Shown: piece after piece, positions 29,211 to 38,985 of the stretch | How positions within the stretch are numbered: the stretch's first letter is position 1 | Layout: each line of letters starts with the position of its first letter | Source: Candidatus Sulfotelmatobacter sp. | GTDB lineage: Bacteria; Acidobacteriota; Terriglobia; Terriglobales; Acidobacteriaceae | Assembly (NCBI GenBank): GCA_036500765.1 | Contig: DASYBM010000013.1 | Location: 154,190 to 218,189 of the forward strand | DNA length: 64,000 nucleotides | Direction of reading: 5' to 3' | Position numbers and translations under genes: made by a program | The notes under the pieces: model-generated | The model's input: the letters and a program-made list of their open reading frames with translations, nothing else | The model's database searches: none | What the model was told of the DNA's origin: nothing

Positions 29211-29438
29211 ATGTCCAAGATGGTTCAACTTCGCAATGTGCCGGACGAGCTCCATCGCAGCCTGAAGGCCCGTGCCGCCTTGGCAGGGATGTCTTTGTCG
29301 GACTACTTATTGTCAGAAATTCGAGAGATCGCAGAGCGGCCGACTCTAGCCGAATTGCGGGAACGGTTGCATCGACGCAAGCCGGTGAACGCCGAACTTC
29401 ACACCGTCCGCATTCTTCAGGAAGAACGCCGGAACTAG
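29211..29438 (+). CDS. FitA-like ribbon-helix-helix antitoxin
   Basis: The 75-residue protein begins MVQLRNVPDELHRSLKARAALAGMSLSDYLLSEI after a three-residue lead, a typical ribbon-helix-helix of the FitA/VapB class. The C-terminal half is the expected toxin-binding tail. Its stop overlaps the GTG start of the toxin gene by one base (TAGTG), so the genes are translationally linked. Confidence 0.85.
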   Translation: MSKMVQLRNVPDELHRSLKARAALAGMSLSDYLLSEIREIAERPTLAELRERLHRRKPVNAELHTVRILQEERRN

Positions 29439-29830
29439 TGATCGTACTGGACGCATCCGCTGCAGTCGACTGGCTCCTGCACACACCCGCTGGCCTCCGG
29501 ATCGAGACGCGGATCTACTCGCAAAACGAATCTCTGCATGCACCGCACTTGATCGATGTCGAGGTCGGGCAAGTCTTGAGACGATTGGCACGCGAAGGCA
29601 CGGTTTCCACGAACCGCGCTGCGCAGGCAATCCAAGATCTGCTGGACCTTCGTCTGGCGCGCTATCCTCATTTCGTGTTGCTGCCCCGTATTTGGCAGCT
29701 TCGGAATAATTTTTCCGCCTATGACGCGGCCTATGTCGCGCTGGCGGAGGAACTCAACGCCACTCTGGTGACGCGCGACGCCGGAATGAGTTCTGCGCCG
29801 GGACGCTCAGTTTCGATTGAGTTGTTTTAA
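29438..29830 (+). CDS. PIN-domain toxin, VapC/FitB type
   Basis: This 130-residue protein begins MIVLDASAAVDWLL, with the first acidic residue of a PIN active site. It continues with HLIDVEVGQVLRR, holding the conserved Glu, and SAYDAAYVALAEELNATLVTRDAG, with the remaining Asp residues. PIN toxins are RNases neutralised by the upstream antitoxin. The start is the GTG overlapping the antitoxin stop. Confidence 0.87.
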   Translation: MIVLDASAAVDWLLHTPAGLRIETRIYSQNESLHAPHLIDVEVGQVLRRLAREGTVSTNRAAQAIQDLLDLRLARYPHFVLLPRIWQLRNNFSAYDAAYVALAEELNATLVTRDAGMSSAPGRSVSIELF

Positions 29831-29907
29831 TATCGGCTCGATGTCCGGTCGATGTCCGGCGGTTGGAGAGACGAGGGCCGCGCCACTCCGTCTACAATAC
29901 CCTCGCC

Positions 29908-30867
29908 ATGTACACGCCCCTCAACCGCCGCCAATTCCTCTACACCGGAGCCGCAGCCAGCATCGCGGGGTCGACAGCAGGCAAGCTGCTTGTTCGCCCA
30001 ACTCCCACGCCCGAGCGTAAGTTCTACGCCAATCTGAACCTGGGACGGCTGGGGTTTCAGGCGAGTTTCCCCGAGTCCGTGGAGCTGGCTACCAACCATG
30101 GTTTCGAGGGAGTGGCTCCCAACGTGGGTTATTTCGCTTCGCTGAACGACGATGCATTGCAGCGTCTCCTCGACGATCTGCGAAAACGAAGGCTGAGGCT
30201 CGGGGCGGCTGATTTGCCGGTGGATTTTCGGAAGGATTCAGCGACCTTCGATGCCGATTTTGCGAAACTTCCCGCCGCCGCGGCCGTTCTGGAAAAGGTA
30301 GGAATTTTGCGGGTCAACACCTACATTCTGCCTTGCAGCGACGACCTCACTTACTTGCAGAACTTTCGCGAGCACACCCAGCGTCTGCGGCAATGCGCGC
30401 AAGTGCTCGCCGACCACAATCAGAAACTCGGCCTGGAGTATGTCTCACCGCGGACACTGTGGCGCAGCCAGCGGCAACCCTTCATCCACACTATGAGCGA
30501 AACCAAGGAACTGCTCGCCGCCATCGGCACGAATAATATCTGCATTCAGCTCGACAGCTGGCATTGGTTCAACGCGGAAGAAACTGCGCAGGATATTTTG
30601 TCGTTGCGCGGGCAGGATGTAATGGCCGTCGATTTGAACGATGCCCCGGCCGGCCTCACGCTCGATCAATACCACGACGACCATCGCGAGTTACCTGCTG
30701 CCACCGGAGTGATCCCGATCAAACAATTTCTCGATGCGTTGCTCCAGATCGGCTATGACGGTCCCATCCAGGCCGAACCGTTTAACGCCGCCCTGCGCGC
30801 AATGCCCATCGACCAGGCCTGCGCCGCAGCTTCCGCTGCATTGAAAAAAGCGTTCAGTCTGACTTAG
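29908..30867 (+). CDS. Tat-exported sugar phosphate isomerase/epimerase-like protein
   Basis: The 319-residue protein has a Tat signal (NRRQFLYTGAAASIAGSTAG) and a xylose-isomerase-like TIM barrel. Barrel landmarks are ELATNHGFEGVAPN, GLEYVSPRTLWR, CIQLDSWHW and IQAEPFN near the C-terminus, where the acidic and His residues would bind metal. The ATG at 29908 puts the twin Arg at residues 7-8. The substrate is unknown, and no sugar-metabolism genes are adjacent. Confidence 0.8.
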   Translation: MYTPLNRRQFLYTGAAASIAGSTAGKLLVRPTPTPERKFYANLNLGRLGFQASFPESVELATNHGFEGVAPNVGYFASLNDDALQRLLDDLRKRRLRLGAADLPVDFRKDSATFDADFAKLPAAAAVLEKVGILRVNTYILPCSDDLTYLQNFREHTQRLRQCAQVLADHNQKLGLEYVSPRTLWRSQRQPFIHTMSETKELLAAIGTNNICIQLDSWHWFNAEETAQDILSLRGQDVMAVDLNDAPAGLTLDQYHDDHRELPAATGVIPIKQFLDALLQIGYDGPIQAEPFNAALRAMPIDQACAAASAALKKAFSLT

Positions 30868-30963
30868 CCGAGATGCGGGCTGACGCGTCAGTGCCCGACT
30901 CGCCTCGGCTCCGGAGGGCGAGAAAAAATCAAGTTATTTTGAAATGCGCGGTACTGGCCGGCC

Positions 30964-33777
30964 TCACTCCGTTTCCACCTTCCACAACGGCTCTCCGCCC
31001 AACGAATGGTAGAAGCCCCATCCGGCAATTGCCACCACGCTCAACAGCGCCGCGATCGACGTTGGCATGTACCACGCGGAGATGTCGGCGGAAAACGGCA
31101 CATTGATTAACATGTCGATGGTGAAGATCGCGCAAGCCAGCGGTATCAGGCCAAAGCGCAACACAATCAGCAGCGCGATGCCATACACCAGAATCTGGGC
31201 TGGCAGTTCGATCGACATATAGGAACTGCTCAGTCCTCTGGGTACGGCAAAGATTGCAACAAAGGCAATGGCTGCTATCCATTCCTTGCGCAGCAACACC
31301 TTCAACCCAAGCAGTAAAAGAAAGAAGACAAGCGTGCTTTGAATCGACTGCGGCCATTCCCGCAGCCATCCTCCCAGCGCGACGCGTCCGCCCATGAGCA
31401 CGTCGGTCGAGCCCATGCCCGGCGCTGCGCCCATGTGCATCATCGGGATGTAGCGAATGTCAAAGACCAGAATCCATCCCACACCCAGAGCCACGCCAAG
31501 CAGAATGTCTCGTCCTACCACGGGATCGCGCCACGTCCCGGCCAGCAGCCGACTCCACGAGATGATTGTCTTCGGCCATTGCCGTCGCACCCAGGGCTCC
31601 ACGGCCATGTACAAAGTCCACATCACTGCCGACAAAAATAACGCTGTACTCAGCGCAATGATTGAGAGGCCGAGCGTGTCGCCGATGTCAGGAAGATGGC
31701 TGCGGCAGAAAAACAACGCCATCTCCATCAGGAATATGACGATCGCCAATCGAAGTGCACCCCGTCGATCTCCGCGGCCGTGACGATAGTTTCTGCGGGC
31801 CAGTAAAACCGACCCCACTAAGGCCGAAACCAGCAAGCAGATCCTGATGATGCGTTCCAGTTTTTCGCCGAAGCTTTTTGTTTCCGTGCTGATCATCCGC
31901 TCGGGCTTGGTCCACTCGCCGATCAGGGCAAAAGCTACGGGCTTGCCTTGGAACGACGCCGCTTCCACCCGCAGCGGGCGTGTTGTTCCCGGCCATACCC
32001 CGGTCCAGGCCACGCGCGTATCGGAAGAGGCCAGCGAGTTCCAGAGCGGCGGCGCGGGCTGAAATTTGGATTCATCAATACCAGCCGCGTTAAACAAAAT
32101 GTTCCAGTCGTAGGCCGTTCCGGCGGGCGCAACCGCAGCGTCGGCTGCGTCTTTCTTGTCTGTCACTTTGTTTTTGTCCTGTAACTTCTCCGCCGGGATC
32201 GCCTGAAAATAGGTCAGCCGCCCCTGCGGATCGAGCCGCACATTGATCATGCCCGAGAGCACCGGCGGGGGATCATCCCAAGTCAGGACCCCCGGTGTCA
32301 GCAGATTGTCCCGGAAGCCGTTCGCGACCATGTCGTCCGGACTCTGCCGATACCAGTACGACAGCAGCGAAGGTCGAGCGGTGAGTACCGCGTTCCAATC
32401 GGGATGTGGTTTGTCATTCTTCTCCACCCAATCCTGGAAGTCGCCATCGATGTTGAGTCCATGAGCACTGTCCGCTGGCCGCCCGTCATACCCCAGCCGA
32501 GCAATCACCTCGCGGGATTTCTGCGTGAGAACTTCCGGAGTCAGATCGAGCCCCATCTTGTCGTAGGAGTTGTAATGAACAGAGAAGTAGATGGCTGCCA
32601 CCAGTCCCAGCAGAACCCCCGCCAATATGGCGATTGCGACTCGTGGACGCAGTCCCTCGGTTTCTCCCGAAGCCGCCACCAGTTGGGGCGAGGGCGTTTC
32701 TCCCGCGGCCAGCGCCGCGGCCAATGGATCGCCGCCCGGCAGCGCCGCAGCTACAGCCAGCGCCGTCGCCGGACGCGCGGCTGGTTCGATCTCCAGGCAG
32801 CGTAGAATGACCTTCTCCACGATCGGATCGAGATCCTTCACTACCGAAGACGGCCGGCTCGGTGTGCGGTCGGCTGGAGCGGCCAGCGCGCCCACAGTCT
32901 TTTCCGCAAATGCCCGCTTGCCGGTGAAGACCTCATACAACACCAGCCCAAGCGCGTAAACATCGCTGCGCGTGCTGACTTCTTTGCCCGCCAGCTGTTC
33001 GGGCGCCATGTAGGCCGGAGTGCCGCTGCGCACATCCGCGGCGCGGATGTCATCGGCGATTCCCGCGAGACCGAAATCCGTGATCACAACCTGCCCGCGC
33101 CCGTCGAGCATAATGTTGGCCGGCTTCAGGTCGCGATGCAGCACGCCCTTAGCGTGCGCGGCGGCGAGTCCCGCGCAAAGATGGCGGGAGATGTCGAGCG
33201 CCTTATCTGGCGGAAGTCTTCCGATTCGCCGCAGCAGGGAAGCGAGATCTTCGCCATCTACATATTCCATCGTGAAAAACGTTTGACCATCTACCTCGCC
33301 CACGTCGTAAACGCGGCACACGTTGGGATGCGAGACCCGGCGCGCGATACGCACCTCATTGCGAAAGCGCTCTAACAGGCTTTCGTCCCGGGCCGCTTCA
33401 TCGGGCAAGAACTTCAGCGCGACTGCCTGCCCAAGGGTAAGGTCATCAGCCCGATAGACCTCGCCCATGCCGCCCTTGCCGAGCAACGCGATGATTCGAT
33501 AGCGCCCCAACAGAAGGCGTCCGGGAAGAAAGCGGCCTTCGTTCAGCGAGTACTCAGCGGAACTGGAATTCCGAGACGAAGACTGCCCCGACGAAGGCTG
33601 CAAGGACGAAGGCCGTCGTGACGAAGATCCAGAAGCCGGCCGCGGAGGCAGTGGGGAAGTCTGGGTGGCAAAGTCGATAGTGGCCGCATCGCCGCTATTT
33701 GCGACCGGCGCTCCGCAGGACGAGCAGAAGCGCATGTTCCCGGACAATTCAGTTCCGCAAGCAACGCAGTTGGCCAT
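30964..33777 (-). CDS. Membrane Ser/Thr protein kinase with zinc ribbon
   Basis: This 937-residue protein opens with a zinc ribbon (CVACGTELSGNMRFCSSCG), then a Ser-rich linker. An Hsk2-type kinase domain follows (about 90-350) with GKGGMGEVYRA, HRDLKPANIMLD, TDFGLAG and GTPAYMAPEQ. One membrane helix (VAIAILAGVLLGLVAAIYF, near 390) leads to a roughly 230-residue extracytoplasmic part, and then about eight further helices to the end. All catalytic residues are present. The polytopic C-terminal part is unusual for this kinase class, and its role is unknown. Confidence 0.88.
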   Translation of the reverse strand: MANCVACGTELSGNMRFCSSCGAPVANSGDAATIDFATQTSPLPPRPASGSSSRRPSSLQPSSGQSSSRNSSSAEYSLNEGRFLPGRLLLGRYRIIALLGKGGMGEVYRADDLTLGQAVALKFLPDEAARDESLLERFRNEVRIARRVSHPNVCRVYDVGEVDGQTFFTMEYVDGEDLASLLRRIGRLPPDKALDISRHLCAGLAAAHAKGVLHRDLKPANIMLDGRGQVVITDFGLAGIADDIRAADVRSGTPAYMAPEQLAGKEVSTRSDVYALGLVLYEVFTGKRAFAEKTVGALAAPADRTPSRPSSVVKDLDPIVEKVILRCLEIEPAARPATALAVAAALPGGDPLAAALAAGETPSPQLVAASGETEGLRPRVAIAILAGVLLGLVAAIYFSVHYNSYDKMGLDLTPEVLTQKSREVIARLGYDGRPADSAHGLNIDGDFQDWVEKNDKPHPDWNAVLTARPSLLSYWYRQSPDDMVANGFRDNLLTPGVLTWDDPPPVLSGMINVRLDPQGRLTYFQAIPAEKLQDKNKVTDKKDAADAAVAPAGTAYDWNILFNAAGIDESKFQPAPPLWNSLASSDTRVAWTGVWPGTTRPLRVEAASFQGKPVAFALIGEWTKPERMISTETKSFGEKLERIIRICLLVSALVGSVLLARRNYRHGRGDRRGALRLAIVIFLMEMALFFCRSHLPDIGDTLGLSIIALSTALFLSAVMWTLYMAVEPWVRRQWPKTIISWSRLLAGTWRDPVVGRDILLGVALGVGWILVFDIRYIPMMHMGAAPGMGSTDVLMGGRVALGGWLREWPQSIQSTLVFFLLLLGLKVLLRKEWIAAIAFVAIFAVPRGLSSSYMSIELPAQILVYGIALLIVLRFGLIPLACAIFTIDMLINVPFSADISAWYMPTSIAALLSVVAIAGWGFYHSLGGEPLWKVETE

Positions 33778-33800
33778 AATTTTCCCGTACAGTTTAACTC

Positions 33801-33970
33801 AGGCGTCGGGCATGGGGCGTCAGGCAACGGGCGTCAGACCTCAGACTTTACCTTTAAACCTCAGACCAATATTTGATGCGGCGCTTCTTGTTGTGCTCGC
33901 GGCCTGCGGCATCTGCGGTCCGACGCCCGAGGTCCGAGGGTCCGACGCCTGCCGTCCGACGCCCGCTTCT
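33801..33970. repeat. Intergenic inverted repeat, GGGCGTCAG family
   Basis: Left arms GGGCGTCAGGCAACGGGCGTC with GACCTCAG (33810-33845) face right arms built from GGTCCGACGCC (33917-33964). It fills the divergent gap between the kinase and the membrane-protein gene. It is the same kind of element as at 38468. Confidence 0.6.
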
Positions 33971-33988
33971 GTATTACCATCCAAGGCA

Positions 33989-35551
33989 ATGACTTCACGC
34001 TTGGGGTACTGGCTGAAAGATCCCGTGATCTTGTTGTGCCTGGCTGCGGGATTGCTCGCTTTTGTAGTTCAGTCTGGCGAACTGGGCACGGCCGATACCA
34101 TGCATCGGCTGCAAACCACCCACTGGCTCTGGACCTCGGAGCCTCAAGTATTTCCCAACGAATATCCTGAGTTCGGCCTTCCCGGCCGCGGGGGGCGCAT
34201 CTTCAGCTGGTACGGCATTGGCCAATCTTTGCTTATGTTGCCCGCCGACATCATCGCCACTTGGGTTTCGCACTGGCATATTTTTTCTGGTTACGAAGAT
34301 GATCCCGCCGTCCGCAGCATCATCGTCAGCTACAGCATGAATATTCTGTTGAACGTGCTCACCGCGCTGGTCGCCTTCCGCATCCTGCGTCAGTTGCGCT
34401 TCAGCCTCAAGGAATCCATCGCCGGCGTGCTTGCCCTGCTCTTCTGCACGACCCATCTGCACTACACGCAGAACATGCAGGAGAACAATTACATCATGCT
34501 GCTGACGCTGGTGGGATTCTCCTTCCAGTATGAGTGGCTTCGCACCGCCAGCCGCCAGGCCCTGTTCGTGGGTTCGGCTGCGCTCGGCCTGAATCTTTTG
34601 ACTCGTGTTACGACCGGCCTCGACCTGATTGCGGCGGGCGTCTTCCTGTTGACGATACTTTGGCTGGAGCAAACTCGCGAACGGGGCCTGTGGCGGCGAT
34701 TCGTGGCGTATTGCAAAATCGCGGTGCCGGTCTATGCTTTCTTTGCGATTCTCGAACGCCTCTACAACTTCTATCGTTTCGGATCGCTGACCGGAACCTA
34801 TATCCCGATTTTCGCACGAGTGCAACGCCTGCAAGATCCTGCTTTGCCGACAAACTTTCCCTGGAGCACTCCCTTTCATGAAGGCGTTCTCGGCGCTCTC
34901 TTCAAGCCCGAAAAATCGATCTTCCTCTTCGATCCTCTGCTGTTGCTCGCGCTCGCACTCCTCGCACTGTTGTGGAAACGCCTCGCCGTCGAGGTGCGCG
35001 CTTACGCTGCGACTGCGCTGCTGCTACTCGCCGGCTACATCTGCTTCTATGCGCCTTACACCTACTGGGCGGGAGATTTTTCCTGGGGCGACCGCTACGT
35101 TTCTACCTCGGTCGAAATGGTCGCGCTTCTCGCCGTGCCAATCTTGTTGCAGCAGCGCGCGAATCTCAGATCATGGGTCTGGCGCGGCGGCATCGTGCTC
35201 ATCGCCGTCAGCCTCGTCATCCAGATCGCATCGCTCGCATTCTGGCTGCCGCTGGAAATCTACCAGATGGAGACGCTCGGCCATCCCACGTTCGTGATCG
35301 CACTCCGCTTTAAAAACATCGTCGCATTCGTCCTCGGCAAGATGGATGCCTGGGGACTGAACAATGAAGCCATGACCCAGGACGCGTGGGACTACGTTCA
35401 CATCACGACCTGGAATTTGTTTCCATTCCTGCTGCATCACGTGGGAGCGGTGGCGGGTTGGGTGGTGGCGACGGCGTTCGCGGTGTTGCTGGCGGGAATC
35501 GCGGCACTAGTGTTTGTGATGGCGCGGTTGCTACTTATGGTAGACTGGTAG
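33989..35551 (+). CDS. Polytopic membrane protein, glycosyltransferase-like
   Basis: The 520-residue protein has about ten to twelve membrane segments and a large periplasmic loop after the first. The loop includes TTHWLWTSEPQVFPNEYPEFGLPGRGGRIFSWYG split by short hydrophobic pieces. The overall plan resembles GT39/GT83-type lipid-linked sugar transferases, but I see no decisive catalytic motif, so this is tentative. The ATG at 33989 directly precedes the first helix; the open frame upstream runs through the repeat at 33801. Confidence 0.7.
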   Translation: MTSRLGYWLKDPVILLCLAAGLLAFVVQSGELGTADTMHRLQTTHWLWTSEPQVFPNEYPEFGLPGRGGRIFSWYGIGQSLLMLPADIIATWVSHWHIFSGYEDDPAVRSIIVSYSMNILLNVLTALVAFRILRQLRFSLKESIAGVLALLFCTTHLHYTQNMQENNYIMLLTLVGFSFQYEWLRTASRQALFVGSAALGLNLLTRVTTGLDLIAAGVFLLTILWLEQTRERGLWRRFVAYCKIAVPVYAFFAILERLYNFYRFGSLTGTYIPIFARVQRLQDPALPTNFPWSTPFHEGVLGALFKPEKSIFLFDPLLLLALALLALLWKRLAVEVRAYAATALLLLAGYICFYAPYTYWAGDFSWGDRYVSTSVEMVALLAVPILLQQRANLRSWVWRGGIVLIAVSLVIQIASLAFWLPLEIYQMETLGHPTFVIALRFKNIVAFVLGKMDAWGLNNEAMTQDAWDYVHITTWNLFPFLLHHVGAVAGWVVATAFAVLLAGIAALVFVMARLLLMVDW

Positions 35552-35574
35552 AATCGTGATGGTAGAATGGTAGA
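35537..35574. promoter_or_regulatory. Direct repeat upstream of vapB, possible operator
   Basis: ATGGTAGACTGGTAGA (35537-35552) and ATGGTAGAATGGTAGA (35559-35574) differ at one base and are 22 bases apart, about two helical turns. The second copy ends one base before the vapB ATG. The first overlaps the stop codon of the membrane-protein gene. Confidence 0.55.
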
Positions 35575-35575
35575 T

Positions 35576-35830
35576 ATGAGTCTAAATATCAAGAATGAGA
35601 AAACCCACCGCCTCGTTCGGCAATTAGCGCGGATAACGGGCGAGAGCATGACGGCCGCGGTTGAGCAGGCGGTTCGCGAGCGCTTGGAGCGCGTGCGAAG
35701 GGAAGCCCAAACGGGAAGGGTGCAACGAATTCTGGAAATCGGAAAAGAGTGCGCTGCGCATCTTCCGGAACCTTACCGTTCCATCGATCACGGGGAACTA
35801 TTGTATGACGAGAAAGGGCTGCCGAAATGA
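35576..35830 (+). CDS. vapB: VapB antitoxin (Rv0623/PSK family)
   Basis: The 84-residue protein begins MSLNIKNEKTHRLVRQLARITGESMTAAVEQAVRERLER in pieces matching the PSK-type VapB family. The tail ends in YDEKGLPK, the expected toxin-contact segment. It overlaps vapC by four bases (ATGA). Confidence 0.88.
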   Translation: MSLNIKNEKTHRLVRQLARITGESMTAAVEQAVRERLERVRREAQTGRVQRILEIGKECAAHLPEPYRSIDHGELLYDEKGLPK

Positions 35831-36219
35831 TCGTCGATACGTCGGCAATCATTGCGATCCTGCGCGACGAACCGGAATCGCCGGTATTAGCACAAGCCGT
35901 GGACCGCGCAAAAAGGTGCCGCATTTCCGCGGTGAGCTATGTCGAGGCCGCAGTGGTCATCGACAGCGGCCGAAGCCCGATCTCAAGTCGCCGTTTTGAC
36001 GACTTTGTCCGCGAACTCGAAATCGTGATCGAACCCGTAACCGCTGACCAAGCGCGGATCGCTCGGGATGCCTACCGGGATTGGGGCAAGGGGCGTCACA
36101 AGGCAGGCCTAAATCTCGGCGATTGCTTCGCTTATGCATTGGCAAAAGCAGCCGGTGAGCCGTTGCTATTTAAGGGCAATGACTTTCGGCATACCGATAT
36201 CGAACCAGCCCAAGATTAG
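35827..36219 (+). CDS. vapC: VapC PIN-domain toxin
   Basis: The 130-residue protein has MIVDTSAIIAILRDEPES with the first active-site Asp, then SAVSYVEAAVVID with the conserved Glu. NLGDCFAYALAKAAGEPLLFKGNDF holds the last two Asp residues. It should be an RNase held in check by VapB. The start overlaps the vapB stop. Confidence 0.92.
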   Translation: MIVDTSAIIAILRDEPESPVLAQAVDRAKRCRISAVSYVEAAVVIDSGRSPISSRRFDDFVRELEIVIEPVTADQARIARDAYRDWGKGRHKAGLNLGDCFAYALAKAAGEPLLFKGNDFRHTDIEPAQD

Positions 36220-36259
36220 TGGCAAATTATCGTTTGACCGCTCTAATTCGGCATCACGC

Positions 36260-38149
36260 CTATTCCACCGTCACCGATTTCGCCAGGTTCCTCGGTTGAT
36301 CCACGTCGCAGCCGCGTCGGACCGCAATGTGATAGGCCAGCAGTTGCAGCGGAACAATCTCCAGAATCGGCGCTAACTCCTCCGGTGCCGCGGGAACATA
36401 TACCACGTGGTCCGCGGATTCTTTGATCTCTTCGTCGCCTTCGGTGGCCAGCGCGATCACCACTCCCGAACGCGCTTTTACTTCCTTCAGGTTCGAGATG
36501 GTTTTCTCGTAGCGCAGCACCGATCCGGGATTGTTCACGTCCCGTGTTGCAATGATCACTACCGGCAGATTCTCGTCGATCAATGCGTTGGGCCCATGCT
36601 TCATCTCGCCCGCGGGATATCCTTCAGCATGGATGTAGGAAACCTCTTTCAGCTTGAGCGCGCCTTCCAGCGCAATCGGATAATGAATGCCGCGCCCCAA
36701 GAATAAAAAGTCGTGGACTTTTTGGTAGCGTTTCGCAAGTTCGTCGCAAGCCGCATCCTCAGCCAGGACTTGCTCGAGTTTGGCCGGGATGCGGGTGAGT
36801 TCCTGCATCGCCGCCCGCGCCTGCTCTCCGGTCATCACGCCGCGCACCTGCGCCAGGTACATCGCGAAGACATACAACGCGGTAAGTTGTCCGGTGAAAG
36901 CCTTGGTCGATGCCACGCCAATCTCCGGCCCGGCATGGGTGTAAATCGTGCCGGCAGCTTCGCGCGTAATCATCGATCCTACGACGTTGCAGATGGCCAG
37001 CGTCTTCGACCCTTTGGCCTTGGCCTCACGCTGAGCGGCGATCGTGTCGGCGGTTTCGCCAGATTGCGAAATGACCAGCGTAATCGTCTGCTGTTCCACG
37101 ATCGGATTGCGGTAGCGCCATTCGCTGGCATAGTCCACTTCGACCGGCACGCGCGCCAGCGTTTCGATCATGAATTTTCCCGCCTGCCCCGCGTGCCAAC
37201 TGGTTCCGCAAGCAATGATGTTGATCTTTTCCGCATCGCGAAACTCGGCTTCGCTGATCTCCATCTGATCGAGAAAAATGTGTCCCGTATCCTGCGACAC
37301 GCGGCCCAGGGCAGTTTCTTGAACCGCGCGCGGCTGCTCGTAAATTTCCTTGAGCATGAAATGCTTGAAGCCGCCTTTCTCCGCCAGAATGGGATCCCAG
37401 GTCACATGCTGGATTTGCCGCCGCACCGGCCGGCCGTCGAAATCCGAGAGATGCACTCCGTCCGGCGTCACCACGGCCAGGTCGCCGTCCGCCAGAAAGA
37501 AAATATCGCGCGTGTGATGCAGGATGGCGGGCACATCCGACGCCACAAAATATTCGTCGTTCCCTAATCCAATCACCGCGGGTGGACCGTTGCGCGCCGC
37601 CACGATCTTGTTCGGTTCGTCGGCTGAAATCACTCCGAGCGCGAAAACCCCGGTCAGCTCTTTCACCGCCAGTCGCACGGCGTCTTCCAGCGAAACATGC
37701 TCCTTTGAAACATGGCGTCCGTTTCCCGACGCCACGGAATACTTCTCCACCAGATGCGCGATGATTTCAGTGTCGGTCTCAGTAGTGAACTTGTGCCCTT
37801 CTTCGATGAGCTTCTTCTTCAGGCTGAGATAGTTTTCTACAATCCCGTTGTGCACTACCACGATCCGGCCGGTGCAGTCGCGATGAGGGTGCGCGTTTTC
37901 TTCGGTGGGGCGGCCGTGAGTAGCCCAGCGGGTGTGGCCGATTCCATAGCTGCCGTCCAGCGGCTTCTGCCGAATGACATCCTCCAGATTTCGCAGCTTG
38001 CCCTCGGCGCGCCGCAACTGCAATCCTTCGCCATCGCCGGCAACAGCTATGCCCGCGGAGTCGTAGCCGCGATATTCCAGCCGGCGCAGTCCCTCGATGA
38101 TGACGGGGACCACACTCTTCTTACCGACATACCCGACAATGCCACACAT
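36260..38149 (-). CDS. glmS: Glutamine--fructose-6-phosphate aminotransferase
   Basis: GlmS makes glucosamine-6-phosphate for cell-wall synthesis. The start MCGIVGYVG exposes the glutaminase nucleophile Cys2. [18 protein letters not shown] and [12 protein letters not shown] belong to the glutaminase half. [18 protein letters not shown] and [18 protein letters not shown] sugar-isomerase motifs follow, and the protein ends [19 protein letters not shown], the typical C-terminus. At 629 residues it is slightly longer than the usual 610. purS lies upstream on the same strand with a 44-base gap. Confidence 0.96.
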   Translation of the reverse strand: MCGIVGYVGKKSVVPVIIEGLRRLEYRGYDSAGIAVAGDGEGLQLRRAEGKLRNLEDVIRQKPLDGSYGIGHTRWATHGRPTEENAHPHRDCTGRIVVVHNGIVENYLSLKKKLIEEGHKFTTETDTEIIAHLVEKYSVASGNGRHVSKEHVSLEDAVRLAVKELTGVFALGVISADEPNKIVAARNGPPAVIGLGNDEYFVASDVPAILHHTRDIFFLADGDLAVVTPDGVHLSDFDGRPVRRQIQHVTWDPILAEKGGFKHFMLKEIYEQPRAVQETALGRVSQDTGHIFLDQMEISEAEFRDAEKINIIACGTSWHAGQAGKFMIETLARVPVEVDYASEWRYRNPIVEQQTITLVISQSGETADTIAAQREAKAKGSKTLAICNVVGSMITREAAGTIYTHAGPEIGVASTKAFTGQLTALYVFAMYLAQVRGVMTGEQARAAMQELTRIPAKLEQVLAEDAACDELAKRYQKVHDFLFLGRGIHYPIALEGALKLKEVSYIHAEGYPAGEMKHGPNALIDENLPVVIIATRDVNNPGSVLRYEKTISNLKEVKARSGVVIALATEGDEEIKESADHVVYVPAAPEELAPILEIVPLQLLAYHIAVRRGCDVDQPRNLAKSVTVE

Positions 38150-38193
38150 GGAAAAACCTCAAAGGAATTCCCGGCCGAGCTTAGTCGCCCAGC

Positions 38194-38439
38194 TTACTCG
38201 GCCAGGGAGAAACGAAATTCTTCAATGACGGGATTGGTCAGCACTTCGCGGGCGATGCGCTCGACCTCAGACTGCGCCTCTTCGCGTGACAGGCCGCCGT
38301 CCAGTGTGAGCTCAAAATATTTCCCCTGCCGCACGCCCTCCAGACCCTTATATCCCATCTTTTTGAGCGCGCCCTGAATGGTTTTGCCCTGAGGATCGAG
38401 AACGCTTTTCTTGAGCGAGACGTAGACGTAGGCTGTCAT
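38194..38439 (-). CDS. purS: PurS, small subunit of phosphoribosylformylglycinamidine synthase
   Basis: The 81-residue protein reads MTAYVYVSLKKSVLDPQGKT, GALKKMGY, VRQGKYFEL and EEFRFSLAE, all typical of PurS. PurS bridges PurL and PurQ in purine synthesis; neither partner is in the window. It precedes glmS on the same strand. Confidence 0.93.
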   Translation of the reverse strand: MTAYVYVSLKKSVLDPQGKTIQGALKKMGYKGLEGVRQGKYFELTLDGGLSREEAQSEVERIAREVLTNPVIEEFRFSLAE

Positions 38440-38467
38440 AAAAAAATCATTATAAATGACTAACTTC

Positions 38468-38589
38468 GGGCGTCAGGCGTCAGACCTCGGGAGGCTGTAG
38501 TTCTTGGAAATTTGAAGCCGGAGTCTTGTTCTGAAGTCTCGAGATCGGATTCGCGGCCTAGCGCCTGAGGTCCGACGCCCAGCGCCCGC
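38468..38589. repeat. Intergenic inverted repeat, GGGCGTCAG family
   Basis: The left arm (GGGCGTCAGGCGTCAGACCTC, 21 bases with one step beyond, starting 38468) pairs with the right arm (38561-38589) with four mismatches in 21. The loop is about 70 bases. It lies between purS and the hypothetical gene upstream of it. Confidence 0.65.
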
Positions 38590-38593
38590 TCTT

Positions 38594-38977
38594 TCACTTC
38601 TTTAACTTCCCATCCAATTCAATAAGGGAGTCTTCGAGAAGTTTGCGGTGTCGGGAATTCTCAGTCGTCTCCAGTTGCTGAAGAACCCTTTGCCGTGCCA
38701 GACGCAGGATCTCTTTTTCCCGCCATTGTGCCGCCTCCTCCGCGCTCATCCGTCCCCGACTCGGGGACGGCTTCTCGCTCGCCTCCTCCTGCTGCGCCTC
38801 TACGGATTTGCTTTCCCAGCCGCGTGCCACCTGCTGATTATAGAGTGTGACGGATGGCTGCTTCACCAACTCAGAAGTCTTTCTCGGGAGTCTCTCTCGG
38901 GAGTCTCTGCCATCCTCGATGGAAACCAGATCCGAACCAGAACGAATCAAGAAAGGAACTTGTGCGCATTCGTTCAT
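38594..38977 (-). CDS. Hypothetical charged helical protein
   Basis: The 127-residue protein has no signal peptide or membrane segment. The second half (MSAEEAAQWREKEILRLARQRVLQQLETTENSRHRKLLEDSLIELDGKLKK in short helical runs) looks like a coiled coil. I do not recognise a family. The start is uncertain because no strong ribosome binding site is visible upstream. Confidence 0.55.
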   Translation of the reverse strand: MNECAQVPFLIRSGSDLVSIEDGRDSRERLPRKTSELVKQPSVTLYNQQVARGWESKSVEAQQEEASEKPSPSRGRMSAEEAAQWREKEILRLARQRVLQQLETTENSRHRKLLEDSLIELDGKLKK

Positions 38978-38985
38978 AACGGGTT

